Origin: an uncultured Bacteroidales bacterium
Lineage (GTDB): Bacteria; Bacteroidota; Bacteroidia; Bacteroidales; UBA932
Length of the DNA stretch: 64,000 nt
Assembly: GCA_900541925.1 (NCBI GenBank)
Contig: UQMB01000003.1
Coordinates: 1 to 64,000 of the forward strand
Reading direction: 5' to 3'
The translations under genes and the position numbers were made by a program. This document shows positions 51,585 to 61,077 of the stretch, in pieces (positions within the stretch are counted from its first letter, which is position 1; each line of letters starts with the position of its first letter). Under the pieces are notes generated by a model. It made no database searches. It was not told the origin of the DNA and saw only the letters and a list, made by a program, of their open reading frames with translations.

Positions 51585-54500
51585 ATGATGAGTAACACTA
51601 TTGCGGCGCGGCTGGCATGTTGTGTGATGATGGCCCTATCCGCACTTGTCGCCCGCTCACAGACAAAACTGTTCACCACCTACGGGGAAATCTCCTGCAG
51701 CTCCATCAACCAGATAATGCAGGACAGCCGCGGCATGATATGGATCTCCACTGAAGACGGGCTCAACCGCTACGACGGAGTGAAGTTTACCACATACAGA
51801 CATTCAGCCGGTGATTCTAATTCGCTTTGTCACAGTTATGTCAAAATGGTGACGGAAGATTCGTCCGGAAGGCTGATCATCGGGACGCACAACGGGGTGC
51901 AGGTATATGACAGGGGCAGGGACTGCTTCTACAGGCAGGCTGTGCACTTGGACGGAAGCGTTTATCAAAGCAATGTCAACTGCATTCTCGAGAGGCGCGA
52001 CGGGGAGATCCTCGTATCGGGCGATACCCTTGTGTCTCTCCATGAGACGGGCGGGATCCTTACGGTGGAGCCGGTGGAACTCCCTGTGCCCACAAACAGG
52101 TTAAGTTACATTGCCGAAGACCATGACGGCAACCTGTGGCTTGTCCGTAACGGCAAGTGGCTGCATCGCATCTCCCCGTCAGGAGAGACCGGTACCTATA
52201 GTTTTATCGGTAATAAAGGTTCGATATCGTGCCTGTGCGTGGATACCTACGGCAATGTCATTGTGGGTACCGGCGGGGACGGTTTGTTCGTATACCGCAG
52301 GCAGTCAGACGATTTCGCGCATGTTGAACCGGAGGGGATTACCGGCTTGAGGGTCAAGTCGATACTCTCGGACTCAAGGACCGGCACTCTTGTCGGCTCC
52401 GACGGGAACGGCATATTCAGTCTCAACAGCAAAGACCTGACCCTCAAGCGATATCCATTCGGCAACAGCCAGTTCAACACGCTTGACTCAAAGATTCATT
52501 CCATCCTCTGTGACAATTCCGGTAACCTTTGGGTCGCCGTCTATCAGAAAGGGGTGATGATGATTCCCGGTCAGGTCAACAATTTCCATTATATCGGAGC
52601 AGGCTCCGTGGATGCCGATATGATAGGGGATGCATGTGTGAATGCCATCCGCAAAGACGGTTCCGGCATCCTCTGGGTCGGTACTGACAATGACGGGCTC
52701 TACAGAATCGATCCTTCGGGAAGGATCCGCCACTATGCCGCCGGAAAGGAAGCTCCGGCCACCGTGATGAGTATTTTCGAAGACTCCCGCGGAACTATCT
52801 GGATAGGCTCATACCTCAAAGGGTTGCATAGGTTGGACCGAAGGACCGACAGGATAGAGCACATATGGGGACTCATAGACCAGGACGGGAAAGAAGCCGA
52901 GAATATCTACAGTTTCGCCGAGGACGGTGACGGAAGAATATGGGTGGCTTCCATGGGCAACGGTCTGTTCTGCCTTGATCCAGTCAGCGGTAAGGTTTGC
53001 GGGGTTCCTGCGGAAAAGATTCAGAACAACTGGATCACCAGTCTGCACCACTCTCCTTCGGGCAGGCTATATATAGGCACCTATGATGGGGTCGGATACC
53101 TGGAGCTGTCAGGTGACGGAATGACAGGCAAGTGGTTGAGTTCCCGTGAGATAGTCTATTCTATCCATGAAGACGGCGCCGGGCGTCTCTGGCTGGGGAC
53201 CGATGAGGGGCTGCATCTTCTGAATCCGCGCGACGGGGAAGGAAAGCTGCTCAAAACAGAAGACGGGCTTCCGAACAATGCCGTCTATGCTGTGTGCGGT
53301 GACGGCGCAGGGGACATCTGGACGAGTTCCAACTCCGGATTGTCGCGTTACAGCATCTCCGACGGCAAGTTCATCAACTATTATTACAGTGACGGACTTC
53401 AAGGCAACGAGTTCTCGAAAGGCGCATCGTTCCGTGACAATGACGGGAACCTCTGGTTCGGCGGCACCAACGGAGTGACATGGTTCAATCCCAAGGAGAT
53501 CACGGTGCCGCCCAAAATATGGACCCCGAGAATCACGGGCCTGTATGTGGGCGGCGCTCCCGTGAGAATGGGCATGAAAAGCGGGCGCCGCGACATGATC
53601 GACTCTCCTGTCGAGGATGCTGAGAGAATCGATCTCGGCTACAGGCAGAATTCATTGAGCGTCGAATTCAGCACCCTTGAACTGAACAGCCCCGAACGTC
53701 TCCAGTGGCAATACAGGCTTGGGGGCAACTGGATGACTCTTCCCCATGGCCAGAGCACCATTTCTCTGATAGACCTTGCTCCGGGCCGGCACACCTTGGC
53801 CTTCCGTGCTCTGGACTATGACAAGGCTTCCCCCGAGAAGACATTCGCCATCTGGATACGGAATCCGTGGTGGAGTTCCTGGTGGGCCATGCTTGTCTAC
53901 GTCGCATTCGGCGCCTTCGCGGTGTGGGATGTCAGGCGAAGGATCCGCAGCCGGAGGAATCTGCAGAAAATCGAGACATTCACCAACCTCTCACATGAAA
54001 TACGTAATCCGATGTCGCTTATAATCAGTCCTGTGCAGAAACTTCTGACTACGGATTGCGATCCTTCGAGACAGGTCGCATACCGCTCCATCATGCAAAA
54101 CTCCGAGAGGATAGTCAGGCTGATGGATCAGATGATGGATGCCCAGAAGATTGACAAAGGCCAGATGAACCTGCATTTCAGGCCGACAGACCTTGTCCCG
54201 TTCGTGACCGAGACCGCCTCCATTTTCGATGCTCAGGCGGAGGAACGCGGCATAGACTTCACTTTCAGGCATGACGGGATCGACGGTCTTGTGCTGTGGG
54301 CGGACAGGAGCGGACTGGACAAAATCATAGTCAACATACTCTCCAATGCGTTCAAGTTCACAGGCGATTCCGGCAGAATCAGCATTATCCTCAGCGAGGA
54401 TAAGGGCATGGCGGTGCTGCGCTTCACCGATAGCGGCATCGGCATGAGTGAAGACGAACGCAAACATATTTTCGACCGTTTCTGGCAGGCCGAAAGAGGG

Positions 54501-55517
54501 CGCGATGCCCGGAAAGGAGGCGCCGGCATCGGAATGAACCTCACCAGATCTCTAGTCCGGCTCCACCATGGCTCCATAAGCGTGGAGGCTAATCCTGATG
54601 GACCGGGGACGCAATTTACGGTCCGTCTTCCTGAGGGGCGCGCACACCTGAAGCCTGAACAGATCTCCCTGGCGGAAGAGCCGCTGGAAGATAAGAGGCT
54701 GGCTGACAAGAAGCCGGAGGCCGGAGCCGCGCGGCCTCGCCGGACAGGCTGGCGGCGGCAGACCGTGATGATTGTCGAAGACGATGATGAAATCAGGAAT
54801 TACATTCTGACCGAACTGTCTGCGGAATATCGTGTGATATGCTGCGGGGACGGTCAGGAAGCCCTGGAGATGGCCCTCAAGGAAAGACCGGAGCTTATAG
54901 TGAGTGATGTGATGATGCCGGGGATGGACGGGTTCGAACTGTGCCGCCGGGTGCGGAAGAACATCAATCTCAACTCCACTCCTGTAATCCTGCTGACCGC
55001 AAAGTCGGACACTTCCGACAACGCCCAGGGCCTCGATTCCGGAGCCGACGCCTACTTGACCAAGCCGTTCAATATGGAGATACTTTCCAGGACAATATCG
55101 AACCTGCTGCGCTCCCGTGCCAGACTGAAGAATGTATACGGCGGCAGCCAGGACCAGGAGGGCAAGGTCGAGAAACTCACGCTGAAGTCACCAAACGACA
55201 AACTGATGGAGAGGATAATGAGAGTCATCAACGACAACCTCGGCAATCCTGACCTTAAGGTGGAGGATATCACCAGAGAAGTCGGGATTAGCCGCGTGCA
55301 TCTGCACCGCAAACTGAAGGAGATGACGAACTACTCCACCCGCGACTTCATCCGCAACCTCCGTCTCAACCAGGCGGCGCGCCTGCTGCGGGAGAGCCGG
55401 CACAGCATCGCGGAAGTATCGGACCTTACCGGCTTCTCCAACCCCAACTACTTCTCCACAGTCTTCAGCCAGACTTTCGGGATGTCCCCGAGCGAGTACA
55501 TGAAGAAAGGAAGCTAG
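51585..55517 (+). CDS. Hybrid two-component system regulator (locus 2)
   Basis: 1310 residues from ATG 51585 (MMSNTIAARL), which gives a signal peptide ending near ARS-QT; a longer frame to 51549 lacks one. Domain order: Reg_prop propeller repeats (GMIWISTEDGLNRYDG, RIWVASMGNGLFCL), Y_Y_Y (~700-770), one membrane helix (WWAMLVYVAFGAFAVW), HisKA with His804 (NLSHEIRNP), HATPase (DSGIGMSEDE, GAGIGMNLTRSL), receiver with Asp1108 (VSDVMMPGMDG), and AraC HTH_18 (VGISRVHLHRKLKEMT, NPNYFSTVFSQTFGMSPSEY). It senses a periplasmic glycan fragment and activates the adjacent susCD. It shares a CTAG stop overlap with the convergent peptidase gene. Confidence 0.96.
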   Translation: MMSNTIAARLACCVMMALSALVARSQTKLFTTYGEISCSSINQIMQDSRGMIWISTEDGLNRYDGVKFTTYRHSAGDSNSLCHSYVKMVTEDSSGRLIIGTHNGVQVYDRGRDCFYRQAVHLDGSVYQSNVNCILERRDGEILVSGDTLVSLHETGGILTVEPVELPVPTNRLSYIAEDHDGNLWLVRNGKWLHRISPSGETGTYSFIGNKGSISCLCVDTYGNVIVGTGGDGLFVYRRQSDDFAHVEPEGITGLRVKSILSDSRTGTLVGSDGNGIFSLNSKDLTLKRYPFGNSQFNTLDSKIHSILCDNSGNLWVAVYQKGVMMIPGQVNNFHYIGAGSVDADMIGDACVNAIRKDGSGILWVGTDNDGLYRIDPSGRIRHYAAGKEAPATVMSIFEDSRGTIWIGSYLKGLHRLDRRTDRIEHIWGLIDQDGKEAENIYSFAEDGDGRIWVASMGNGLFCLDPVSGKVCGVPAEKIQNNWITSLHHSPSGRLYIGTYDGVGYLELSGDGMTGKWLSSREIVYSIHEDGAGRLWLGTDEGLHLLNPRDGEGKLLKTEDGLPNNAVYAVCGDGAGDIWTSSNSGLSRYSISDGKFINYYYSDGLQGNEFSKGASFRDNDGNLWFGGTNGVTWFNPKEITVPPKIWTPRITGLYVGGAPVRMGMKSGRRDMIDSPVEDAERIDLGYRQNSLSVEFSTLELNSPERLQWQYRLGGNWMTLPHGQSTISLIDLAPGRHTLAFRALDYDKASPEKTFAIWIRNPWWSSWWAMLVYVAFGAFAVWDVRRRIRSRRNLQKIETFTNLSHEIRNPMSLIISPVQKLLTTDCDPSRQVAYRSIMQNSERIVRLMDQMMDAQKIDKGQMNLHFRPTDLVPFVTETASIFDAQAEERGIDFTFRHDGIDGLVLWADRSGLDKIIVNILSNAFKFTGDSGRISIILSEDKGMAVLRFTDSGIGMSEDERKHIFDRFWQAERGRDARKGGAGIGMNLTRSLVRLHHGSISVEANPDGPGTQFTVRLPEGRAHLKPEQISLAEEPLEDKRLADKKPEAGAARPRRTGWRRQTVMIVEDDDEIRNYILTELSAEYRVICCGDGQEALEMALKERPELIVSDVMMPGMDGFELCRRVRKNINLNSTPVILLTAKSDTSDNAQGLDSGADAYLTKPFNMEILSRTISNLLRSRARLKNVYGGSQDQEGKVEKLTLKSPNDKLMERIMRVINDNLGNPDLKVEDITREVGISRVHLHRKLKEMTNYSTRDFIRNLRLNQAARLLRESRHSIAEVSDLTGFSNPNYFSTVFSQTFGMSPSEYMKKGS

Positions 55518-57514
55518 TCGACAAAACTGAGTTCGTCCAGCAGGCTGCCGGCTCCGCACACCTTGTCCACGACGAAGAGCAGGTAGCGGATGTCGAGGCA
55601 GATGTTGCGGCAGAACTCCGGGTCGAAGGCCACATCGCTCATCGTGCCTTCCCAGACGCGGTCGAAGTTGATTCCGATGAGGTTTCCGTCAGCGTTGATG
55701 ATAGGGCTGCCGGAGTTGCCTCCTGTCGTGTGGTTGGTCGCTATGAAGCAGACAGGTGTGTTGTCGTAGAGTCCGGTGGCGTACAGGTCGCGGAGACTCT
55801 GCGGGATGTTGTAGTCGAATATCTCGGGATTGTCCTTCTCCATGATTCCGCTGAGGGTGGACACGGCCTTGTATCGGATGCCGTCCGAAGGCTCATATCC
55901 GCTCACCTTGCCGTATGCCACGCGGAGGGTCAGGTTGGCGTCAGGGTAGAATGCCTTGTCCGGACTGAACTCCATCTGTCCCTGCATGTAGTCCTTGTAC
56001 TCGCGGGTGATCTCCTCGTTGAGGGAGGTGTATCTGCTGAGCAGGGCCTTGTTGTAGTGTTCGGCGAAGGCTTTGCGGAAGGCATAGGCCTCCGACTCCG
56101 CCACGGCGAGAGTGTCTCCTGAGGCCAGAGGCCCGCTGAAGAGGCTGTCCGCCCAGGCGCTGATGTCCCCGAACCTCTCGATGCTGCTGAAATAATACTC
56201 CGGCTTGAACCCGTCCGGCACATTGCGGCTGTAGTCCTCCATCACCGCGACAAAGCTCTCCTTATCGACAGGGAGGTACCAGTCCTTGTAGAAACTCGCG
56301 GCGAGCGCCGGCCTTGCCTCGGGCGCGGCGTTGACAAACGAAGACGCGAACTGGGGAAGCTCAGCCGTGAGGGCCGATTCGAGCGTGTATTCGCGGGCGA
56401 AGTTCAGAGGCTCCAGCTCCCGGTACAGGGAGTCGAGCCTGTCGAGGACACCTTCATAGCGGGTCCCTTCCGCCCATTTGCGGAATCCTGCCTCGTATGC
56501 CTTCTTGCTGTCCACGGTGTGCATCTTCCTGATTCCCTTCATCTCGCCCTGCCACTTCTTCCAGGCGTTGGAGACGCTGGCGTTCTTGGCTGAGTAGCGT
56601 ATGCGGATGTCCGGACTGGTGGACATGTATTTCTTCTGTATGTCGAGCCTCTTTGTGCGCAGCCCGATCTTGGCCGGGTCGGAGACCTCGGATATGTAGT
56701 GTACGGCATCGGAGGTTATGTACTCCCGCGTGCTTCCAGGGAAGCCGTAGATGAAGGTGAAATCCCCCTCTTTCACGCCGGCGCGCGAAATCTTGAAATA
56801 CTTCTTCGGGCGGTATGGCACATTGTCCTCGCTGTAGGCCGCCGGCTCGTTGTCCTTGCCGGCATAGATGCGGAAGATGGAGAAGTCTCCGGTGTGGCGC
56901 GGCCACATCCAGTTGTCGGTGTCGCCGCCGAACTTCCCTATCGAGGAAGGCGGCGCTCCTACGAGGCGGATATCAGTGAACTCGCGGTACACGAAGAGGT
57001 AGAAGCGGTTGCCGTAGTAGAACTCCTCCACGTCAGCCTTGGCGCCCTTCCTGCCTTCCACCGCCTTGCGGATCAGCTCCTTCTCGACGGCCGTCCTGTC
57101 CTCGGCCCCGAGGATCTCAGCGGTGACATCCTCCATGTAGTCGAGGAACTTCACGCTCAGCCCCGGATTGGGGAGTTCTTCCTTGCGCTCCAGCGCCCAG
57201 AACCCGTCCTTGAGGTAGTCGTGCTCCACGGAACTGTGTTTCTGGATGTAGCTGTAGCCGCAGTGGTGGTTGGTGAACAGCAGCCCTTCAGGGGAGACCA
57301 GTTCCCCGGTGCAGCCGCCTCCGAACAGCATCACGGCGTCTTTGAGGGATTCGCGGTTGATGCTGTAGATGTCTTCAGCCGAGAGCTTGAAGCCCTTGGC
57401 GTGCATGTCTTCTATCCTTTGTGAAATCAGGGCCGGCAGCCACATCCCCTCGTCGGCGATGGCCGGCGATACGGCCAGCAGGAACGCTGCCGCTATGCTT
57501 GTCAGTCTCTTCAT
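55514..57514 (-). CDS. S46-family dipeptidyl-peptidase (DPP7/DPP11-like)
   Basis: 666 residues with a signal peptide (AVSPAIA-DE). The family opening DEGMWLP, catalytic His in LFTNHHCGY, catalytic Asp in the WMWPRHTGDFS region, and Ser in GGNSGSPIIN are present, followed by LIGINFDRVWEG and DIRYLLFVVDK. These periplasmic enzymes release dipeptides for amino-acid-using Bacteroidales. The residue that decides DPP7 or DPP11 specificity was not assigned with confidence. It is slightly shorter than the usual ~710-720. Its place after the regulator is probably incidental. Confidence 0.93.
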   Translation of the reverse strand: MKRLTSIAAAFLLAVSPAIADEGMWLPALISQRIEDMHAKGFKLSAEDIYSINRESLKDAVMLFGGGCTGELVSPEGLLFTNHHCGYSYIQKHSSVEHDYLKDGFWALERKEELPNPGLSVKFLDYMEDVTAEILGAEDRTAVEKELIRKAVEGRKGAKADVEEFYYGNRFYLFVYREFTDIRLVGAPPSSIGKFGGDTDNWMWPRHTGDFSIFRIYAGKDNEPAAYSEDNVPYRPKKYFKISRAGVKEGDFTFIYGFPGSTREYITSDAVHYISEVSDPAKIGLRTKRLDIQKKYMSTSPDIRIRYSAKNASVSNAWKKWQGEMKGIRKMHTVDSKKAYEAGFRKWAEGTRYEGVLDRLDSLYRELEPLNFAREYTLESALTAELPQFASSFVNAAPEARPALAASFYKDWYLPVDKESFVAVMEDYSRNVPDGFKPEYYFSSIERFGDISAWADSLFSGPLASGDTLAVAESEAYAFRKAFAEHYNKALLSRYTSLNEEITREYKDYMQGQMEFSPDKAFYPDANLTLRVAYGKVSGYEPSDGIRYKAVSTLSGIMEKDNPEIFDYNIPQSLRDLYATGLYDNTPVCFIATNHTTGGNSGSPIINADGNLIGINFDRVWEGTMSDVAFDPEFCRNICLDIRYLLFVVDKVCGAGSLLDELSFVD

Positions 57515-57551
57515 CTTTTAGAGAATTTTCAACATAAATCAAAACAACTTC

Positions 57552-58643
57552 TTATGCTATCTGTGGTTTTCCGGGGCGTTCGCGCCTCTCGTTCTCTTCG
57601 ATTTTCCTCTCAGGCATCTTGCCTGCCTGAAGTTCCTCCCATGCCTGGCGGTTGCGGAAGATGTCTATGGCTGTGAATATGGCCGCGCGCATCGAGCGCG
57701 GGTCGGCCTCGTCGCGTCCCGCCATCTCGAACGCCGTGCCGTGGTCGGGTGAGGTGCGCACCACCGGAAGCCCTGCGGTGAAATTGACCCCGTCCTCGAA
57801 TGAGAGCGCCTTGAAAGGGGAGAGTCCCTGGTCGTGGTACATCGCGAGGGTGGCGTCGAAGTTCTCGTAGTGGCTGAGCCCGAAATATCCGTCCGGAGAG
57901 AACGGCCCGAATGCGAGGATGCCCTCCTCGACCGCCTTGCGTATGGCCGGGATGATGATTTCCTGCTCCTCGGTGCCGAGCAGTCCCCCGTCACCGCTGT
58001 GAGGGTTGAGGCTGAGCACGGCGATGCGCGGCTGGTCGATGACGAAGTCCTGCTTGAGTGACTGGTTGAGGAGGCGCAGCTTGCTCAGGATCTTCTCCTC
58101 GGTAATCTGCGAAGGGACGTCCTTCAGCGGGATGTGCCCGGTGACGACTCCCAGCTTGAGCCGGTGGCTGACCATGAACATCGCCACGTCATCGACTCCG
58201 AAAGCGTTCTGGATGTATTCGGTGTGCCCCGGGAATCCGAATCCCTCGTTGGACATGGCCTTCTTGTTGATAGGGCCGGTGACGAGCACGTCGATTTTGC
58301 CTTCCTTGAGCTCCCCGATGGCTGTCTGGAGGGAGAGTATCGCGCCCTTGGCGGACTCGGCCGTGGCCTGTCCCGGTTCGGCGTAAGTGCTGTCAGGCAG
58401 GCAGTTGACGATGTTGATGCGCTTAGGGTGCGCCTCGTCTGCACTGCTGATGGCGTTGGTGTCCATCTGCTCGATCTCCGGGATGGACTTGCGGTAGAAG
58501 CCGAAAAGCTTCGACGAACCGTAGATTACCGGCGTGAACTGCTCAAGTATCCTCGGGTCGGCGAGGGCCTTGATTATGACCTCATATCCTATGCCGTTGG
58601 AATCACCCTGGGTGATGCCCACCACAATTTTGTCGTTCTGCAT
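57552..58643 (-). CDS. pdxA: 4-hydroxythreonine-4-phosphate dehydrogenase PdxA
   Basis: 363 residues. GITQGDSNGIGYEV, TGPINKKAMSNEGFGFPGHTEYI (parts: GPINKKAM, GFPGHTEYI) with a metal-binding His, LSLNPHSGDGGLLGTEE with another, and YHDQGLSPFKAL with the third match PdxA. It works in pyridoxal phosphate synthesis by the DXP-dependent route. The charged C-terminal tail (~25 residues) is extra. It follows rnhA by 3 bases. Confidence 0.95.
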   Translation of the reverse strand: MQNDKIVVGITQGDSNGIGYEVIIKALADPRILEQFTPVIYGSSKLFGFYRKSIPEIEQMDTNAISSADEAHPKRINIVNCLPDSTYAEPGQATAESAKGAILSLQTAIGELKEGKIDVLVTGPINKKAMSNEGFGFPGHTEYIQNAFGVDDVAMFMVSHRLKLGVVTGHIPLKDVPSQITEEKILSKLRLLNQSLKQDFVIDQPRIAVLSLNPHSGDGGLLGTEEQEIIIPAIRKAVEEGILAFGPFSPDGYFGLSHYENFDATLAMYHDQGLSPFKALSFEDGVNFTAGLPVVRTSPDHGTAFEMAGRDEADPRSMRAAIFTAIDIFRNRQAWEELQAGKMPERKIEENERRERPGKPQIA

Positions 58644-58646
58644 ATG

Positions 58647-59093
58647 CTATTGTGTAGTTGTTTCTGTGTATCCGCTGTCTTCGGGGAGGCCCGGCATGGA
58701 GTAGGCGGCCACCGCGAGGCGGTCGCAGCGCTCGTTCTCCGGATGTCCGGCGTGTCCCTTGATCCAGTTGAATTTCAGTATGAAATGGCCTGCGAGTTCA
58801 TCGAAGCGGGCCCACAGGTCCTGGTTCTTCTTCCTTTTCCAGCCCATTGTGACGGTGTTCACCACATAGGTCGAGTCGCTGAACACGCACACCTCCGCCC
58901 CCTCCCAGCGTATGGCCTCGAGGCCGCGGATCACCGCCAGAAGCTCCATCCGGTTGTTGGTCGTGCGGGCGAATCCCCCGGAAAGCTCCTTCTCCAGGGA
59001 GCCGCATCTGAGTATGGCCCCATAGCCTCCAGGCCCGGGGTTTCCGCTTGCGGCGCCGTCTGTGTACAGATATATGGGCGGTTTAGTTGGCAT
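58647..59093 (-). CDS. rnhA: Ribonuclease HI
   Basis: 148 residues from ATG 59093 (MPTKPPIYLYTDG); the TTG at 59102 is rejected because it lies inside the promoter box. The catalytic acids are in YTDGAASGNPGPGG, NNRMELLAVI and FSDSTYVVN, with the later Asp in NERCDRLAV. WIKGHAGHPENE carries the His loop. It degrades RNA in RNA-DNA hybrids. It is the first gene of an rnhA-pdxA unit. Confidence 0.96.
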   Translation of the reverse strand: MPTKPPIYLYTDGAASGNPGPGGYGAILRCGSLEKELSGGFARTTNNRMELLAVIRGLEAIRWEGAEVCVFSDSTYVVNTVTMGWKRKKNQDLWARFDELAGHFILKFNWIKGHAGHPENERCDRLAVAAYSMPGLPEDSGYTETTTQ

Positions 59094-59099
59094 TTCATG

Positions 59100-59107
59100 C
59101 AAATTTA
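59100..59107 (-). promoter_or_regulatory. -7 box of rnhA
   Basis: On the minus strand TAAATTTG, exact TAnnTTTG, 6 bases before the ATG at 59093. Only 2 bases separate it from the opposing rmlB box. Confidence 0.6.
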
Positions 59108-59109
59108 AC

Positions 59110-59117
59110 TATTTTTG
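59110..59117 (+). promoter_or_regulatory. -7 box of the surface-polysaccharide operon
   Basis: TATTTTTG, exact TAnnTTTG, 33 bases before the rmlB ATG at 59151. Confidence 0.6.
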
Positions 59118-59150
59118 TACGATAATTGATAAAAATTAGACCTTTAGAGT

Positions 59151-60275
59151 ATGAGTTATAAACGCTCGATCATCATCACCGGCGGCGCGGGTTTCATAGG
59201 AAGTCACGTCGTCCGCTTGTTCGTGACCTCATATCCGGACTATAGGATCATCAATGTGGACAAGTTGACCTATGCCGGCAACCTGGAGAATCTCCGCGAC
59301 GTGGAGTCCTGCCCGAACTACCGTTTCGTCAGGGCTGACGTGTGCGACTTCGACGCGATGCTCTCCCTGATGAAGGAGGAGAAGGTGGACGGAGTGATTC
59401 ACCTTGCCGCCGAGAGCCATGTGGACCGCAGCATCAGGGATCCGTTCACATTTGCCAGGACCAATGTCCTCGGCACCCTCAGCCTCCTGCAGGCGGCGCG
59501 TCTGTATTGGGAGAGCCTGCCGGAGAAGTATGAGGGGAAGCGTTTCTACCATATCTCCACTGACGAGGTCTACGGGGCGCTGGAGATGAACCGCCCGGAA
59601 GGGTGCCCCGGGAGCGGGGAGTGCGGGGGAGGCCCGTTCGGGGACAAGTTCTTCACGGAGGACATGAAATACGCCCCGCACAGCCCGTACAGCGCCAGCA
59701 AGGCTTCGAGCGACCATTTCGTCCGTGCGTTCCATGACACCTACGGCATGCCTACCATCGTGACGAACTGTTCCAACAACTACGGCCCGTACCAGTTCCC
59801 TGAGAAGCTCATCCCTCTGTTCATCAACAATATCCGCCACCGCAAGAGCCTTCCTGTCTACGGGAAGGGTGAGAATGTGCGCGACTGGCTGTATGTCGTG
59901 GACCACGCGAGGGCTATAGACATCATCTTCCACAAGGGCGCCGTTGCCGAGACGTATAATATAGGCGGCTTCAACGAGTGGAAGAACATCGACATCGTGC
60001 GTACGCTCATCAAGGTGACGGACCGCGTGCTGGGGCGTCCTGAGGGAGCCGATGACGACCTGATAACTTATGTGACGGACCGCGCGGGGCATGACCTGCG
60101 CTACGCGATAGACTCCAGCAAACTCAAGCGCGAACTTGGCTGGGAGCCGAGTCTCCAGTTTGAGGAGGGGATAGAGAAGACAGTCCGCTGGTACTTGGAC
60201 AACCAGGAATGGATGGACCGTGTGACCAGTGGCGAGTACGAGAAGTACTACGAGCAGATGTACAAGGGCAGATGA
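59151..60275 (+). CDS. rfbB: dTDP-glucose 4,6-dehydratase
   Basis: 374 residues. The NAD-binding motif GGAGFIGSHVV, HLAAESHVDRSI, ISTDEVYGAL with the catalytic Thr-Asp-Glu, YSASKAS with Tyr/Lys, TNCSNNYGPYQFPEKLIP (part: NCSNNYGPYQFPEK) and GENVRDWLYVVDHARAI are standard for RmlB. It makes dTDP-4-keto-6-deoxyglucose for rhamnose and related sugars. A Gly/Pro-rich insert (CPGSGECGGGPFG) sits after EVYGAL. It overlaps the next gene by ATGA. Confidence 0.95.
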   Translation: MSYKRSIIITGGAGFIGSHVVRLFVTSYPDYRIINVDKLTYAGNLENLRDVESCPNYRFVRADVCDFDAMLSLMKEEKVDGVIHLAAESHVDRSIRDPFTFARTNVLGTLSLLQAARLYWESLPEKYEGKRFYHISTDEVYGALEMNRPEGCPGSGECGGGPFGDKFFTEDMKYAPHSPYSASKASSDHFVRAFHDTYGMPTIVTNCSNNYGPYQFPEKLIPLFINNIRHRKSLPVYGKGENVRDWLYVVDHARAIDIIFHKGAVAETYNIGGFNEWKNIDIVRTLIKVTDRVLGRPEGADDDLITYVTDRAGHDLRYAIDSSKLKRELGWEPSLQFEEGIEKTVRWYLDNQEWMDRVTSGEYEKYYEQMYKGR

Positions 60276-61057
60276 CAGGAGCGCTTAAAGTCATCCTCCT
60301 GCTGATTTTTCTGACGGGCGCCGCGTCGGCCCTGCCGGCTCAGGTCGCGTCGGGCTACCGTGTCACGGATTCCACATCCGTAGCGACAGGCTTCAATGCG
60401 CGTCCGCTGCCATCGGTCAGTTTCCGTCCCGCACAGCTGATTGCCCCCGGTGTGCTGTTCACATCAGGAGTGCTGATCCACTGCTTCGCTCATGACACCA
60501 TCGACAAGTATGTGCAGGAGAGGGTGCTGGCCTGGAGGGACGCCTCGAGCCAGAAGACAATCGACGATTATGTCCAGTATCTGCCGTTCGCCTGCGCCGC
60601 CGGACTTGGCTTGGCGGGCGTAGATGTGCAGCACCATCCATTCGGGGAGCGCCTGATAGTCCTCGGCTATTCTGCCGCCGCCTACTTCGCCTTGACATAT
60701 CTGATGAAGTCCGTCATAAATTCTCCGCGCCCCGACGGCACAGCCAACAACTCATTCCCTTCCGGACACACCGGGACGGCTTTCGCAGGAGCCGAGTTCG
60801 TCCGTATAGAGTACGGATGGGGCTGGGGAGCGGGAGCCTATGCCCTCGCCACCGGGATAGCGTTCATGCGCCTTCACAACAACCGTCACTGGTTCAGCGA
60901 CACCCTTGCCGGTGCCGGGGTCGGCATCCTGTGCGCCCATATCGGTGAGTGGCTGGTGGAGCCCACGATGAAGCTCTTCAAGTGTGATGTGGCCGTAGTC
61001 CCGTCCGTTGACCCCTTTACCGGCAGCTACGGTGCGGCGCTTGCGTTTAATTTCTAA
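60272..61057 (+). CDS. PAP2-family membrane phosphatase
   Basis: 261 residues from ATG 60272, overlapping the rfbB stop. It has a signal peptide (LPA-QV). The three acid-phosphatase motifs are present: K-x6-RP (MKSVINSPRP), PSGHT and R-x5-H-x3-D in RLHNNRHWFSD. It is probably a lipid phosphatase, perhaps recycling undecaprenyl-pyrophosphate or trimming lipid A, which suits a polysaccharide operon. The last ~30 residues resemble an outer-membrane-like aromatic end (GAALAFNF), which is unusual for PAP2 proteins. Confidence 0.88.
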   Translation: MTGALKVILLLIFLTGAASALPAQVASGYRVTDSTSVATGFNARPLPSVSFRPAQLIAPGVLFTSGVLIHCFAHDTIDKYVQERVLAWRDASSQKTIDDYVQYLPFACAAGLGLAGVDVQHHPFGERLIVLGYSAAAYFALTYLMKSVINSPRPDGTANNSFPSGHTGTAFAGAEFVRIEYGWGWGAGAYALATGIAFMRLHNNRHWFSDTLAGAGVGILCAHIGEWLVEPTMKLFKCDVAVVPSVDPFTGSYGAALAFNF

Positions 61058-61077
61058 TCTTCCTGACTTACGACAAT

